DNA of 64,000 nt. It comes from Microdochium bolleyi. Lineage: Eukaryota > Ascomycota > Sordariomycetes > Xylariales > Microdochiaceae. The stretch spans positions 3,201,765 through 3,265,764 of the forward strand of contig KQ964248.1 in assembly GCA_001566295.1 (NCBI GenBank). Direction: 5' to 3'. The notes beneath the pieces are model-generated. The model worked only from the letters and a program-made list of their open reading frames with translations. It searched no databases and had not been told where the DNA came from. Below, piece after piece: positions 23,071-35,990 of this stretch. Made by a program: the position numbers and the translations under genes. The stretch's first letter is position 1; every line of letters starts with the position of its first letter.

Positions 23071-24366
23071 GGAGGCAGAAACAAAAAGCGAGGTCGGAGC
23101 GAGCGGCACCCCGAGCTTCGGTCAGAGCTGGCCAACGAGAGTTGTGTGGGGATCGAGAAGATTCCAAGCAGTCCGTGTGGCCAGTATCTGACGCTAGGAG
23201 GCCCCTTGCTTCAGAACTTATACAAAGCCCGGAGGGATGACTGTGCGCCACCATCTGAGCATCCCTGCTTCGCGACGGGCCGAGCCGTAGTATGAATCTT
23301 CGACCCTTGCCCGCCCACTTCTTGGTGCGACTCTGCTGCCCTTCCTCTTTAGCGGAGCTCCAGGTGCTCCAACTCCCAGGCACTCCCCACGTCTCACCAA
23401 ACGGGCCAGCCTGCAAGTGACAAATCTTGTTGTAGCCCGGCGGCATGCAGGTTCGAGGTTCCCCGGCCCTGCAGACCGCGATTCATGCCGTCGCGGCCGG
23501 GCTTAACAGTCTGTAGACGTACGCAGCATCGTGATTGTGGACACTGAGTCAGCGATGTGAACTGGCTCTGCGGCATGACTTTGGTTCTCCAGTTCTTTGA
23601 CGAGAGACGTATTGTAGGGTGAGAAGGATGCCTTGATTTATGGAACGTCATGCAATCGAAATTCATGCCATCTAGCACGATGTTGCGGATGTGGCCTACC
23701 ATTATCCGGGTGCTGTGATGGCGTCACGTAAGATTATCCGGCGAAACGTTCAAGTAAGACTACTAATATAGCGCAAGCATGATCGGGATTGAAGTGACCG
23801 GTATGCTCGGTGTTTGGGTCGGCATTTGCAAGGATGCTTGATTTGGAGGCCAACCCGAGACAGGGCCATGGATTAGTCATGAAGTAACGGCAAAGCCTAC
23901 AATGCAACGGCAAGCCGTTGTTGCATTGCATATGCTCGTAAGCTGAGAAAACCCCGAGGACATGCCTACGACGCGTAATCTTTGAGTGATTAAAATTTAC
24001 ACACGCATTGGCATAGAGAGTCTTATGAGGTCTCAGGGGGGCAGGGGCGTTTGTTCCCGAACAAGGTCACTGTGGCGCACCTACGATCTCAAAGTGCAGA
24101 CATACCATCTGATAAGCGCAACTCGGGGGTGTGACGTTCCCCTCGCCGAGGTACAGAGCAGGGGCAAATGCCGGGAGAGTGCCTCGGGTGCAATGAACGC
24201 GAGCGGAGCTGACGCCGGCCACGAGGTCCACATTGACACACCAACTGCAGGTATAAAGTCAATATTCTTGAAAGTGGCCCAACATCCCTCTTTTCCCAAG
24301 CTGGGCGGCTTCTGAAACCGGAGCCGATCCTGTGGACAACCAGATGCAATTCCTCCACACACGTCC
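23071..24366. other. Intergenic between regulator and hybrid synthase
   Basis: 1.3 kb upstream of the regulator and downstream of the synthase. Several overlapping open frames of up to 110 codons, none with a recognisable pattern. The regulator promoter lies within the first few hundred bases. Confidence 0.4.
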
Positions 24367-27300
24367 CTACATACTTCCATCCCGTATCCGCTCCACGTAT
24401 GCCCTTGCCGATTCGCCATCGAACTGCGTATGGGGAAACTCTGCGCACGCCAGATGCCGCGTCGCTATTCCCGAGAACCGGAACATGTCGACGGCGTCCT
24501 GCTCCGTAGCGCAGCTGTCCAGGACCGTAGCTATGCGAGCCAGCGCGCTGCCTGGATGCTCGGCCGCGAAGGCAAGGGCCTGCACGCGCCACTCGGCGTA
24601 CGCAATGAGCGCGCAATCGGGCTCGACCCCTGAAGCAGCGGCCAGCAGTGTGAAGTACTTTTCGAAGGTCAAGGGGTCGGGGTTGAGAAAGTTCAAGTCA
24701 TGACCCACACGGGAGCCCTGCGCGTTCTGCTTCAAGATGGAGTCGACAATGCAGCGAGCCAGATGATCGACCGGCAGCACCAAGTCGAGGCTAGCGCGGC
24801 CGAGCCGTGGGAATCTCCCACCCAGGTCTGCGATGCTGCCGGCCACGATGTTGTGCAAGAAGTCGCCCCGGTCTAGGCGGAAGTGCCCTGTCGAAGCTGC
24901 CGCGGAGACATACGGGAGGCGGTAGATCGACGCCTTGGCACCACGCCACCGCGCGGACGAGACCATCTGCTCGGCTATGTACTTGGAGGTCGAGTAGCCG
25001 TACTCGGTCTGGTCGGGGCCGACGTCGAGCCCCATGTAGCGTGGGAGTACAGCAATTGTTGAGATTTGGTGTACGACCTTGGGACGGCCAAGTGATGCCA
25101 TGCGCAGGATCTCTTGCGTGCTCGTGACATTGGGGCCAATGTAGTCCTTCAGGGGCCGCAGCCAGTCCACAAGAGCCGCCGCGTGGCAGACGGTGTCCAC
25201 ATTACTGGCGATGTCGTTGAAGGATGTCTCCGCCATCCCGAAGAAGGGCAAGGAGACGTCGCCTTCCACTGTAGTGAGCAGAGACTCGTGAGCCGGAGCC
25301 CAGAGACCATAGCCTCGGAGCGTAGCTAGAAGGCGATCCCGGGGCCTGGTAGTATTGCGCCCGCTGGCGGCTCGCACGAGACAATGTACACTGATGCCTT
25401 CCCTGAGCAATAATCCAACAACAAAGGCACCGACGTAGCCCGTTGCACCGGTCACGAACACCCTCCTTGGCTCTCCAGAAAACTCACCCGAGGACGACGA
25501 GAAGGTGATCTCAGGACTTAGGCAACCCTGATTGGCGATGATGGGAACGCCACTTGTGGCTTCCGAGATAGTCGTTGCCGCTGTCGAAGCACCGCTAGAA
25601 GACTCGCTGGCACTGAGTGCTCCTGCAGCCTGCAGTTCCGAGAGAAGGTGCTGGCTTAGGGACCGAAGGTGAGGATGGTCGTGCACGATCCGCGTAGATA
25701 TAGTCAGGCCAGTGATCAACGCCAGGCGATTACGTATGACGATTGCTGTCAAGGAGTCGACACCGATTTCGGGAAGTGGCAGGCTGACATCCAATTCAGC
25801 CTTTGATGCAAATCCGAGCACCTTGGCCAGTTCTTGACGGACAGTGTCTAGCATGACTTGTATCTGGTGCGTCTTATCCGCCTGGGATAAGCGCGCTCGG
25901 AGGCCACTCGCGGATCCCCCTTTGGTATCGGCCTCAGTGAAAACTGGCTTGATCTGCATCAGTGACTGGAAAAGCGCTGGGATACCGCCTGCCTCGTTCT
26001 GGTAGTGACTCTGTAGCTTGTCGAGGTTGTACGCCGCTGCGATGACGTGGGCGCATTTCTCGTCCTGAGCCACCTGCTCAAACAAGTCAAGGCCGACCTC
26101 TGCGCTGAGTGTATTCATACCGGACTCTGCATACCGGTCCAACGTATGCTCGTCGAGCCGTGACCTCATCCCCTGGCCATCCCAGAGCCCAAGAGACACT
26201 GCTGTTCCTGGGAGGCCGCATGCTCTGCGCATGTGGGCAAGAGCATCGAGGAAGGTGTTGGCAGCGGCATAGTTTGCCTGACCCGCATTGCCAATGATGC
26301 CAGACAGCGAGGAGCACATGATAAAGAAGTCGAGATCCATGTCCTTCGTCATGCTGTGTAGATGCCACGCGCCGTCCACCTTGGGTCGATATACAGACTC
26401 GAGTCGCAGGTCCGTCAGTGATGTGAGCACACCGTCGTCAAGTGCTCCTGCTGCATGGAAGACGCCGCGCAGGGGTCGCAAGTTCGAAAAGAATGCCATC
26501 ATTTCTCTGACGCTCGTCCTGTCGCCCATATCCACGCGAAGTACAGTCAATTTGATGCCTCGACCTGCCAGCTCGTCGTTGAAGGCGCTCGCGCCTGGTG
26601 TGTCCATGCCTCTGCGGCATGCGAGAACCAAGTCTGTCACGTGGTGCCTGTCGATGAGCCTCCTGCAAAACTCCTTTCCGATGTCCCCCAGGCCGCCAGT
26701 GACAAGAACAGCGCCATCTGAGCGCACAAATGATTGTGTGTACTGCTTCCTGGTCTCGCCCTCGGACTGAGCTGGCGAAAATGACTTCTGCAAGCGGGGA
26801 ACAAGGACTTTGCCGTTTCTTAAGGCGCACTCTGGTTCCTCATCCAAGTCCAGCGCTTGTAGCAGTGCTTCAGTCGTGTCTTTGCTGCCGTCAATATCCA
26901 CAAGGCGCAAGTGCAGATCTGGATGCTCGGTGCGAGCTGTCCGCGCGAGGCCCCATAATGGAGCCGCGGGGAGATTCATAGAGGGGGTATTACCATCTTC
27001 CGTGCTTGACGTGGACACACCCACTGCCCTATGAGTAATCCATAGCAGCAGCGGCTGAAACTCGAGACCAGCCGCCCTCTGAATCTGGGCTAGTGCAATG
27101 CAAGACGTACTGTGAGTCTGCCGAAGCGTATTGTCGGCTACTTTTGCCTCTGCATCCGTAGCCCAGAGGCAGAGCACCCCGCCTAACCCCAACTGAGCCG
27201 CATCTTCTAGCCGCTCGATCGTTTGTACGTGCAGACCAGCTTCTCGAAGAGAGGTAGTGACATCTGTTGTCCAGGTCACCTTTGTGCCGGGTGGACAGTA

Positions 27301-30300
27301 TGCTCCCCATGCGACGCCATGGCTCAGACGATGCCTTCGGGCCCCAGCAAGGTGCCACTTGATCTCGTATCGATCTTTCGCGAATTTATCCGTCACAGGC
27401 ACTAGCTTATTTTGCTGAGGCGGAGAGATGGGGTTGGCCCGAGTTGCCGCCTTGTCGCCACTTGAGCAAGCCCTGTTGCCGCAGTGATTGCGTTGGAACA
27501 CGTAGGTGGGAAGTTCTACCTGCCGGCAACCAAACGGCTCAAAGGCAGCATTCCAGTCCACGGCGACGTGTCGGACATGAAGCTCGGCCAAACTATCCAA
27601 GGTCACGGATAGATCGTGCTTCTTAGGCCTCATTGATGGCAACCACGCGCGGATAGGTGTTTCCTCGCTAGAGTCGCTGAGGCACTCTATGCCCATCCCG
27701 CAGAGCACCGGCCGTGGGCCAAGCTCAAGAAAGATGTTGGCACCCACGCCGGCGGGGTCAGCCGCGGTGCATATGGCATCCAAGAAGCGGACAGTGTCGA
27801 CCACGTGCAGCACCCAGTACTCTGGATCTTGCATCTCGCCTGGCCTTGCGACTTTCCCAGTGCGTCCGCTCACGATTGTCATGTTGGCCTGGTGGAACCT
27901 GGTTCTTTCAGCGACTGCTCGGAACTCGGGAAGTATCAAGCGCATGAGATGCGAGTGAAATGCGTGAGAGACTGGGAGTTTCTTGGTCTTCCTCCCCTGG
28001 TTGGCAAAGTGCTGGGCAATCGTGCTTGTGGCAGCCTTACAGCCAGACACAATTGTCTGCTCAGGCGTGTTGCGCGCCGCAATCGAGACTTGAGAAGTGA
28101 GACCGAGAGAACCGATGGCGGTCTCGACTGCCTCCGAAGATGCTTCAAGAACGACCATGTCGCCTACATTTTCGGGGAGTGCCCGCATCAGCTGCCCCCG
28201 AGCGGCGACGAGCTTGCAGGCGCTCTCGAGATCCAGAATGCTGGCAGCAAAGGCGGCAGCGAACTCGCCTACGCTGTGACCCAGAATCGCCTTTGGCTGG
28301 ATGCCCAGCGTGGTCCAAAACTTCCAGAGCGCGACCTGGACGCAGAAGATGGACGCTTGGGCAAAGTCCGTTCTGTTCAGCAAGACCGCGAGGCTGCTAC
28401 CGGGCTCTGACCACATAACATCCAGCAGGGGTTCTGCGAGTTCCACGAAATAAGCAGCGACCTCGTCTAGAGCACTGCGGAATATGGGGCTGGCCTGGTA
28501 AAGTGACTTCCCCATGCCCAGGGTTTGGCTGCCCTGGCCGCTGAAGAGGACCGCGAGTCGCGGTTCGCTCCCAGTTCCGCTTCCGTTTAATATTTCGTGC
28601 TTCCCAAAAGCGTCATATTCGTTTGGCGCTGAAGCAAGCTGCTGCAGGAGGTCATCTTTGTTGTTGGCCTTGACAGTCCACCGATGCTGGAAGTGCGTGC
28701 GGGTAGTCGCTAAAGAGAATGCGATATCGGCAAGGGACGAACGCGAATCCACATTACTGACGAAATTGTGCAGAGCAGAGGCCTGATCGCGCAGAGCCTC
28801 GCGGGTTCTGCTAGAGATAAGAAAGACCGGCTCGCATGGCACCTCCTTATTCGCATCACTCGCCTGACCGGTATGGCTGTCAGTAGATTCCTCGAGCACA
28901 ATGTGTGCACCCGTGCCGCTGATTCCAAAGGAGCTCACGCCAGCACGACGCTTCCGGTCTGGGCGAGGTAGCCACGGCTGAGCATGTTGTGCCAGCGCCA
29001 TGCCTGCGCCTTCCCAGTCGATTGCCGGTGTAGGAGCCGACACATGCAGGGTGCGAGGAATGATCTGGTACTTCAGAGCGAGCACTACCTTGATCAATCC
29101 CGTGATTCCAGCTGCCGCGCCGCCATGGCCAATGTTGGACTTACAAGACCCAATCCAGAGAGGCTTGCCCTGCTGCTCCAAGTTCTGTGAGCGGGACCCG
29201 CGGAACACATCAGCTAACGCAGCTCCTTCGATAGGGTCGCCCAGTCGCGTGGCGGTACCATGGGCTTCGATGTAATCAATATCCGAAGCCTCCACGTTAG
29301 CTGACTTGAGTACCCGCCGGAGGAGCCGCATCTGGCCTGGCCCGCTTGGTGCAGTGAGGCTGGCAGCACGGCCACCATGAGCGACGCCTGAGCCTCGAAT
29401 CACGGCGTGCACAGTGTCTCCGTCACGCCTCGCATCCGATAGACGTTTCAGGACCACCATAGAACAGCCCTCACTGAAGCCTGTGCCCTCTGTGTCTGCA
29501 GAGAAGGCGCGACAGCGACCGTCCGTAGAGAGGCCCCGCAGCTTGCTGAATTCGATGTGGATTCCCGGTGTCGACAGAATGCTGACACCGCCTGCCAGGG
29601 CAATACCGCACTCTCCTAGGCGAAGGGCGTTACATGCTAGATGAGTGGTGACAAGTGACGAGGAACAAGCGGTATCAACAGTCATGCTGGGACCATTGAG
29701 GCCGAGGAAGTATGAGAGGCGGCCCGACAGAACAGCACTGGCACTGCCCGTGATCGAGTACCCGTCCAGGCCAGCAGCCTCGTGCGTTCCCATGGTGGCC
29801 ACATTGGTACTGGCACCAAGAAAGACGCCCGTGTCAGTCCCGTGCAGCATTTCCTTGGTGTATCCTGCACGCTCCAGGGCCTCCCAGCTGACCTCCAGCG
29901 CGAGCAGCTGCTCTGCGGACATCTCGCGTCCTTCCCGCGGCGAGATACCGAAAAACGACAGGTCAAACGATGATATAGAGTTGAGGAAGCCGCCATATTG
30001 GCAGTATGACCTGCCGTCAGCATCAGGGTCTACATCGTACAGCGCCTGTGCATCCCATCGGTCCTTGGGCACCTCGGCTATGGCGTCGCCGCCACTAATT
30101 AGAAGAGTCCAGAAGTCTTCCGGCGTGTTGACTTGGCCGGGAAGGCGGCAAGCCATAGAGACTATTGCGATGTCTTCGAACTGGTGGCTGTAATCGGAGT
30201 CGTTTGCCTTTCGGCTGGCGACTACAGTCTCCTCCTGTTTCGTCTGGGTGCCGGCGGCTTGCTCAACCAGATGCGCAGCTAGCGCTTTGATGGTGAAGTG

Positions 30301-32128
30301 CTCGAACAGGACTGGGACAGAGACTCTGATCCCCAGCTTGCTTAAGATTTTCGCCTGGACTCTAACGAGCCGGACCGAGTTGCCGCCGACCTGGAAGAAG
30401 CCGTCCTCGACGCCCATGCGATCATGCTCGAGGACCTCTGACCAGATTTCGCGGATTTCGCGCTCCATGCCCGTAGTTGGCAACGCCTCGTGCGCCTTCT
30501 TGATCATAGATATGGGATCCGGTAGTGCTCGACGGTCGACCTTCTGGTTGGGCGACAGGGGCAGAGCATCCATTGCTACGATGAACGATGGAACCATGTA
30601 AGGCGGTAATCGGTTGACGAGCCAAGGCCGCAGTATTGAGTCCAAGGTCGAGGAGTCAACAGTGCTACACGGTACGCAGTATGCAACAAGACGGTCATCC
30701 CGTGCGACGACTATGGCCTCAGACACTGCCCCATGGTCCATGATCGCAGCCTCGATGTCGCCAACCTCGATGCGAAACCCACGGACCTTGACCATGCCAT
30801 CCGCTCTTCCGAGAACCTGCAGCTTGTCCGGGGCAACAAACCGCGCAAGATCGCCTGTGCGGAAGAAAGTGCCGCCGTGGAAGGGGTTTTCCAAGAATCG
30901 GGACTGTGTCAGCTCGGGGTTGTTGCGATACCCATTGCTCACGCTGCCGCCGCCGATGTACACCTCGCCACTGCAGCCGACAGGCACAGGCTTCATGTCG
31001 TCGTTAAGCACATAGATGCGCCCGTTGGCCACGGGGTGGCCAACGTAGATAGGCTCGTCACCTGGATGAACTCGGCCGACGCTACCGTATGTCGTCTCCG
31101 AGGGACCGTACACGTTCCAGACCTGCTCCCATCAGCTAAATGATCTCTGCGGCACTGGAGTAGGTGTTGAGCAACCTTGCACTTACAGAGTCTGCATTTC
31201 CCAGCAGGCGATCGGCCAGATGTCGTGCGAACACCTCGCCACCACAGATGACTTTTGACAGTCTCGGGTCCCCTCGCCAACCAGCCTCGAACAGCATAGA
31301 CCACGTGGCTGGGGTTGCTTGCAATATTGTGACCTTGTGGTCCAGCATCAGCCGAAGCAGCTCCTCAGGGTTCTGCACAGCATCCTTGGCTGCAATCACC
31401 ATTGTCGCTCCGGACAGTGGAGGAAGCAGGAGTTCGAGCGCCGACATGTCGAAAGATATTGTCGTCACTGCGAGTAATATATCCTCAGGGCTGCATCCTG
31501 GCTCGTTGTGTCGGAGTGAGAGCAGGAAGTTCGCGGCTGCACCGTGGCTGATCTCAACACCCTTGGGTCGCCCGGTAGATCCGGACGTATAGATGACGTA
31601 TGCCAGATCCTTGGGCTTTATATCAATGTGAAGATTGGCCCTATCCATCTGGGACCATTGTCGTGTCAGGTCGTCATCGTCGACAGAGATGCATATGTCC
31701 ACCCATCGTGACAAGCCTTTACTGATTTTGCCGCTCGTGATGATAAGCTTAGGTTTTGCATCTTCCACCATCTGGTCGATGCGTTCTTTGGGGAAAGCCG
31801 AGTCGATGGGCACGTATGCGGCCCCGAGCTTGAGAACAGCCAGCATAACCACAATCAGGCTCGTAGACCGTTCCACCGCTAGCCCCACGAGGTCACCCTG
31901 TCTGACCCCCTGATTGGATAAATGCCGAGCCAGTCTATTTGCTGTCCAGTTAAGACCCTGGTACGTCATTCTCGTCCCGCCATGGATCAAGGCGATGCTA
32001 GAGGCATATTCCAAAGCCACAGCCTCGAATACCTTGTCAAGGCGCTGTCCCAGGAAATTGGGCTCATCTGTAGCATTGAAGTCTTTGACAAGACTCTGAT
32101 AGTCACTCTCTGAGGATGTCGAAGTCAT
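24367..32128 (-). CDS. swnK: Hybrid NRPS-PKS, SwnK-type (A-PCP-KS-AT-KR-ACP-reductase)
   Basis: Exon 1 (32128-31187) and exon 2 (31122-24367) join inside the A domain (NADS|VWNVYGPSETT) for 2,565 residues. An ATG 7 codons upstream (32149) is an alternative start. Order: adenylation domain about 30-500 (YTSGSTGRPKG, RTGDLARF, NQKVDR); PCP with GGNS near 563; KS 630-1055 with active Cys in DTACSSSL (about 800), EAHGTA and SNIGHG; AT 1170-1460 with GHSVGEF (about 1264); KR 1785-1960 with GGLGDIG and Tyr in QANYAAAN (about 1932); ACP with GVDSLTA (about 2104); terminal reductase from about 2200 with VTGATGYVGAF and YSTSK. All catalytic motifs are intact. There is no condensation, DH, ER or methyltransferase domain. 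This is the SwnK layout: an amino or imino acid is loaded, extended once with malonate, reduced at the keto group and released as an aldehyde or alcohol that can close to an indolizidine. The exact substrate is inferred, not shown. Confidence 0.92.
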
Positions 32129-32811
32129 GGTGAGTGGTTGTGGGCGCAAAGTTGAAGTGACTAGTACGAGCAGAGAGCAAAGCCTGGCTTCGATGAAGTG
32201 TGATGAGGAGCCTTCGTGGGCGAAGATTGTTGCGACATGGCCAGGACTTTTTGATCTTTCTGGTGCTAAAGGCGCTTCAGGGAATAAGTTGTGTCATTGT
32301 TGGCGGGCACTCTGAATAGTGCGTGTATCGCGCAAGACGCATGTTGTCGCAAGGAGGAAACGTGTGTCTCCTCCGCCGGGCACATCTTGAGTTCGTCTTG
32401 GAATTGCCGTATCGTCCGATGCAGCCAAGTTCGGCGCCAGAAAGATGTCTCGGTCGCTCGTACGAGGTTGTTGCACACGTATCTCTGTCCCGCTGTGCGG
32501 CTTGGTCCGAAGTGTGAAGAAACATCCGGATCCCTCGCACAACCCCCGGCTGACAACTTCCGACCCGTGGTCCCGGAAAGTTATTCCGAGTGGAGCCGGC
32601 CAGCACCTTTTGTAATGTGCCTGGTGCGAGCTGGCCGGACATTGCGTTTAGTGGAGACAGCCCAATCTGTTCCAGTACGCGCTGCCCACTGCGTGAGAAA
32701 TAGCTTCTGGGGAAGTGTCGAAAGATATTTACAGACCAGCGGAGGGTTGCACATGGCTCCTCCTTTTCATGGCCATTTCCAAACAAAAGCTCTCAGCCTG
32801 CAACGATAGCC
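32129..32811. promoter_or_regulatory. Divergent promoter between hybrid synthase and NmrA-like reductase
   Basis: 683 bases between two divergently transcribed cluster genes. It contains an inverted repeat CGGAA-N5-TTCCG (32574-32588), with another TTCCG at 32558-32562, the kind of site bound by Zn2Cys6 dimers. No gene seen; open frames on both strands are mutually exclusive and patternless. Confidence 0.55.
32574..32588. promoter_or_regulatory. Candidate Zn2Cys6 operator, CGGAA-N5-TTCCG
   Basis: Perfect 5+5 inverted repeat with a 5-base spacer in the divergent promoter, about 225 bases from the reductase start and 540 from the synthase start. A third half-site (TTCCG, 32558-32562) sits 11 bases to the left. 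A related CGG-N5-CCG occurs at 36514-36524 in the second divergent promoter. Confidence 0.4.
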
Positions 32812-33979
32812 ATGGTTGTAGTCGCTATCGCTGGTGGAACTGGCGCGGTCGGTAGTACTCTTGTTAGTGCTATGTTGATGTCTGGCAGACACAAGATATT
32901 CGTACTATCAAGAAGCGTCTGTTGCTCCTCTCTCCCGCAATCTCCTGCGGTTTCGCTGACATGATACAGAAAGCTGAGAGGAGTGAGTCTGCGTCACTCG
33001 AACGACTCGCGGTCGACTATAACAATGCCGACCAGATCGCAAGCGTGTTACGTGAACACGGCGTCGAAGTTGTTGTCTCCGCCTTGGTCCTTCTGGACAA
33101 CGCAGCGTCGGAGTCCCAGATCAATCTCATCCGTGGCGCAGCATGTTCGGGGACTGTCACTCGGTTTCTCCCAAGCGAGTACCATCTCGACTTCCATATC
33201 CCCATCAAGTTAGTTATGAGTCTCAATCATTCCTCCACTAGACTGGCTGACCGAGAGGATGCAGCGGCATTGAATTGTCTTTCAAGAACTTCCAACTAAG
33301 ATCTGAACTTGAACTCGAGCATCATCCACAGTTGACGTGGACCCTGCTTCGAAATGGCTTGTTCCTCGATTACCTCGCAATGCCTCACAAGCCGAAGCCC
33401 ACGAACCTGATGCCGTGGTCAGTTTTCGTCGACTTCCAGCACGAGATGTGTGTCTTCCCCGGCGACGGCACACAGACCATGATCTTCACACATTCATCCG
33501 ATCTCGCAGCATATGTCGAGCGGCTCGTCAGTCTTCCAGCTACTGAATGGCCCCGGTATGCGCTGGTCGCGGGGAACAGACTAAACTTCCATGAGCTGGC
33601 TGATATCATAAAGAGAGTGACTGGTATGTTCTTTGCAGCTTAGCCATGAACCCGAAAGTGACCGCTGATAGGATGCATAGAGCGGGACTTCAATATCGTG
33701 TACGAGAGTACGGAAGCTATCTTCAGGGGCCACGTTACCCAGCTCCCGAGTAATTGTGCACTGTTCGCTAATGCTGAGTGGGGGAAACTGTATCGACTAG
33801 TTGAAAAAGAGGCCATGTACACCGCGCTTAGCAATGGATACGACTTGCAAGGCGAGGACTTAGGCAAGCTGTTCCCCGATGTCCAAACTACCCCTATTGA
33901 CGACTTTCTTAAGGATGCATGGATCCTCAAGCAGGCAGCGGAAGCTACACGGCCCACTGATGTTCGTCATGGAACATGA
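32812..33979 (+). CDS. NmrA-like, isoflavone-reductase-type NAD(P)-dependent oxidoreductase
   Basis: Four exons (32812-32916, 32970-33208, 33265-33623, 33681-33979), all phases consistent, 333 residues. The NAD(P) loop is VVVAIAGGTGAVGSTLVSAM at residues 2-21, followed by the NmrA pattern VDYNNADQIASVLREHGVEVVVSAL, RFLPSEYHLDF and TWTLLRNGLFLDYL. No classical YxxxK is needed in this family. The swainsonine pathway uses two enzymes of this class (SwnN and SwnR) to reduce cyclic imines or iminium intermediates; only one copy is present here. A similar role on a cyclic imine made by the neighbouring synthase is likely. I cannot say whether it is closer to SwnN or SwnR. Confidence 0.85.
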
Positions 33980-34819
33980 AGAAGCTAAATTACAAGGGAT
34001 GGTGCTATGTGTGTCCGAAGAATAAGGCAAGATTGCATATAACTGAGGAGAGTGCCGTCTATGTCACGCGCACAGTGTTGGCCGATATGTTTATGCATTT
34101 CCTCTCAGGGATGTGTGCAGCACGCGGGACACAAGACAAGCCATGCATTGTGCCGTTAAGGGCGTGGGAGAGTGCAACTTAACGAAAGACACGATGCCAG
34201 GGAAGGATCAGGCCTAAGGCCATGACGTACAGCTGGGCACAAAAACCCCCGATGCGCCATCCCGGCAGTTTCGGGATTCAAGAAGTCCGACGACGTGGGG
34301 TACTGGGGTGTCGAAGCCCTGAAATTCAACATTGGGGGATGCTACCCCCCCCCCCCCCCCCCCCCCGCCAATTCGAAACGCGCTTCTGCGCAAATAACTT
34401 CGAGGACCCCTGTGGGGATGTTGATCGTTGGCGATTATTCTTGATTTTCCATACGCACGGCTTGTTTCATATATCGTTCGAACGGTTGTATTAACGTTAC
34501 TGCTAACTTCATCGACAACTTGCTCTGGACGCTTATCAGTCTCTCCACGGCTTTGAAATACAAGTTCAAGTAAACTATGTCACTGCAATATAGATATGAG
34601 TCGAAATTAAAAACATATTCTTGGGCGAGACAGGTTTGCGAGAAAACGACGCATAAAAATTGGCCTTAAAAAATAGGTTATAAGCTCTCTAATACGTACA
34701 TTAAACGTGGCAAAGTAGGCGGTCTCAGAGGTTTGATTCAAATTTAGGGCCTGACCACTATTGACTCGAAAGGAGGGCATAGACGTATCTTGTCTACCAA
34801 GCCCAACACCTTCGTCAAT
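33980..34819. other. Convergent intergenic with a 22-base poly-C run
   Basis: 840 bases between converging genes, AT-rich from about 34480. It contains an uninterrupted run of 22 C residues at 34345-34366. No gene seen. Confidence 0.5.
34345..34366. repeat. Homopolymer of 22 C
   Basis: Directly visible. Exact length is unreliable in most sequencing methods. Confidence 0.9.
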
Positions 34820-35990
34820 CTAGTATTCCGTGTTAACAAGATCTTTCTCGTTCGGGTTTAGAGTTAGGATTGGATCCTTGAGCTCTACGTATCCCTTCCA
34901 AGGGTCCGAGATGCCCCAGCCCAGAAACCTCTGCAAGTGGAGCGGCAGCTTCTTGATCTTCTCAATGTCGTTGGCCAGATATTGATTCTCTTCCTGGCGA
35001 AGGAGACCAGTCGTAGATGTGGCCATGCAGATAAAGCGGTATTCGTCTTCAGTAGTGTTGGCCGAACCTCCGTGAAGAGTCTGGGTGCAATTAGGTCAGG
35101 CGCGCACACGTGCGGGGGCGATGGGGGACGAAACTAACCGAGTGCAACATGAACCACGCATCGCCAGGATTCAGTTCAATGTAGACACAGTTGTCGTTGG
35201 TCTCAGGTGGTGGCCTGTTGTAGTCCCAAAGGTGACTGCCTGGGATGAAGCGAGTAGCCCCATTCGCTTTGTGCGTCGGGGTCAGAGCCATGAATATGGC
35301 GACACCTGTGTCTCTGCCAATCCTGTAGGCATCGTCGTGACCGTTCCACCTACACAGCGAGTCAACCTCTCGGCTCCTGAGCCACATGTTATTATTCGGC
35401 ACTCACCCATGATGGACATTGTCATCCCGGTGAAACCCTTGGTCCTTCGCACCAGGAGCAATTCTGAATGCGCAAGTATTGTTCATTTGCGGCTTTGAGA
35501 CGGGCTGTACGAGCCTTTGGCCGACCTGCTCTGGTGTGTTAGCAAAGACCAAGACGAGTCGGGGTGCAACATACCCAGAACCCTTTATAAGGGCGCGTCA
35601 AGAAGTGCTCAGATGCCGCTTGAAACGTCCCGTTGCCGACAAGCTCGCGAGCAAAGGTGTCCGACTTGCTCACGAGCCCGTTGAGAAGTGTTGTCTCAGT
35701 TGGCCAAAAGTAGTCTTCGTCCTTTGTCAGTTTCCCATGGGTGTACATATCTGTGTGTGAAGGGGACACTTACCAGCGCTGGCCTGATGAGCCTTGAGAT
35801 GCGGCTCAAAGTCCTTAGTGATGGAGTAGACGGTGTTCTGCCCAAAAAGATTTCGCACGATACAACCGCCTGCGACTTCCAGACCTTTGATAACATCCTC
35901 TGTCAGAGCATCCTCGGCGCGGTACTTCTTGGCGTCAATATCGTAGTCTGCCGCGGTAATCTCCCGCCGTTCGATTGCTATCGAGCCCAT
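34820..35990 (-). CDS. PhyH-type Fe(II)/2-oxoglutarate dioxygenase (SwnH-like)
   Basis: Five exons (35990-35774, 35714-35575, 35525-35407, 35349-35139, 35080-34820) with matching phases give 315 residues from MGSIAIERREITAADYD. An in-frame upstream ATG (36128) would add 46 residues without domain content. PhyH features: GGCIVRNLF near residue 30, the metal-binding HxD in GFHRDDNVHHG (about 150), RFIPGSHLWDYNRPP with the distal His (about 200) and NPGDAWFMLHS. It has the C-terminal LLRQEENQYLA. The family hydroxylates or desaturates unactivated carbons; SwnH1 and SwnH2, which hydroxylate the swainsonine ring, belong to it. Here it presumably decorates the ring made by the synthase. Confidence 0.87.

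Noticed and set aside
27805..28410. 201-codon plus-strand frame
   Set aside because: Antisense shadow within the acyltransferase-coding part of the hybrid synthase.
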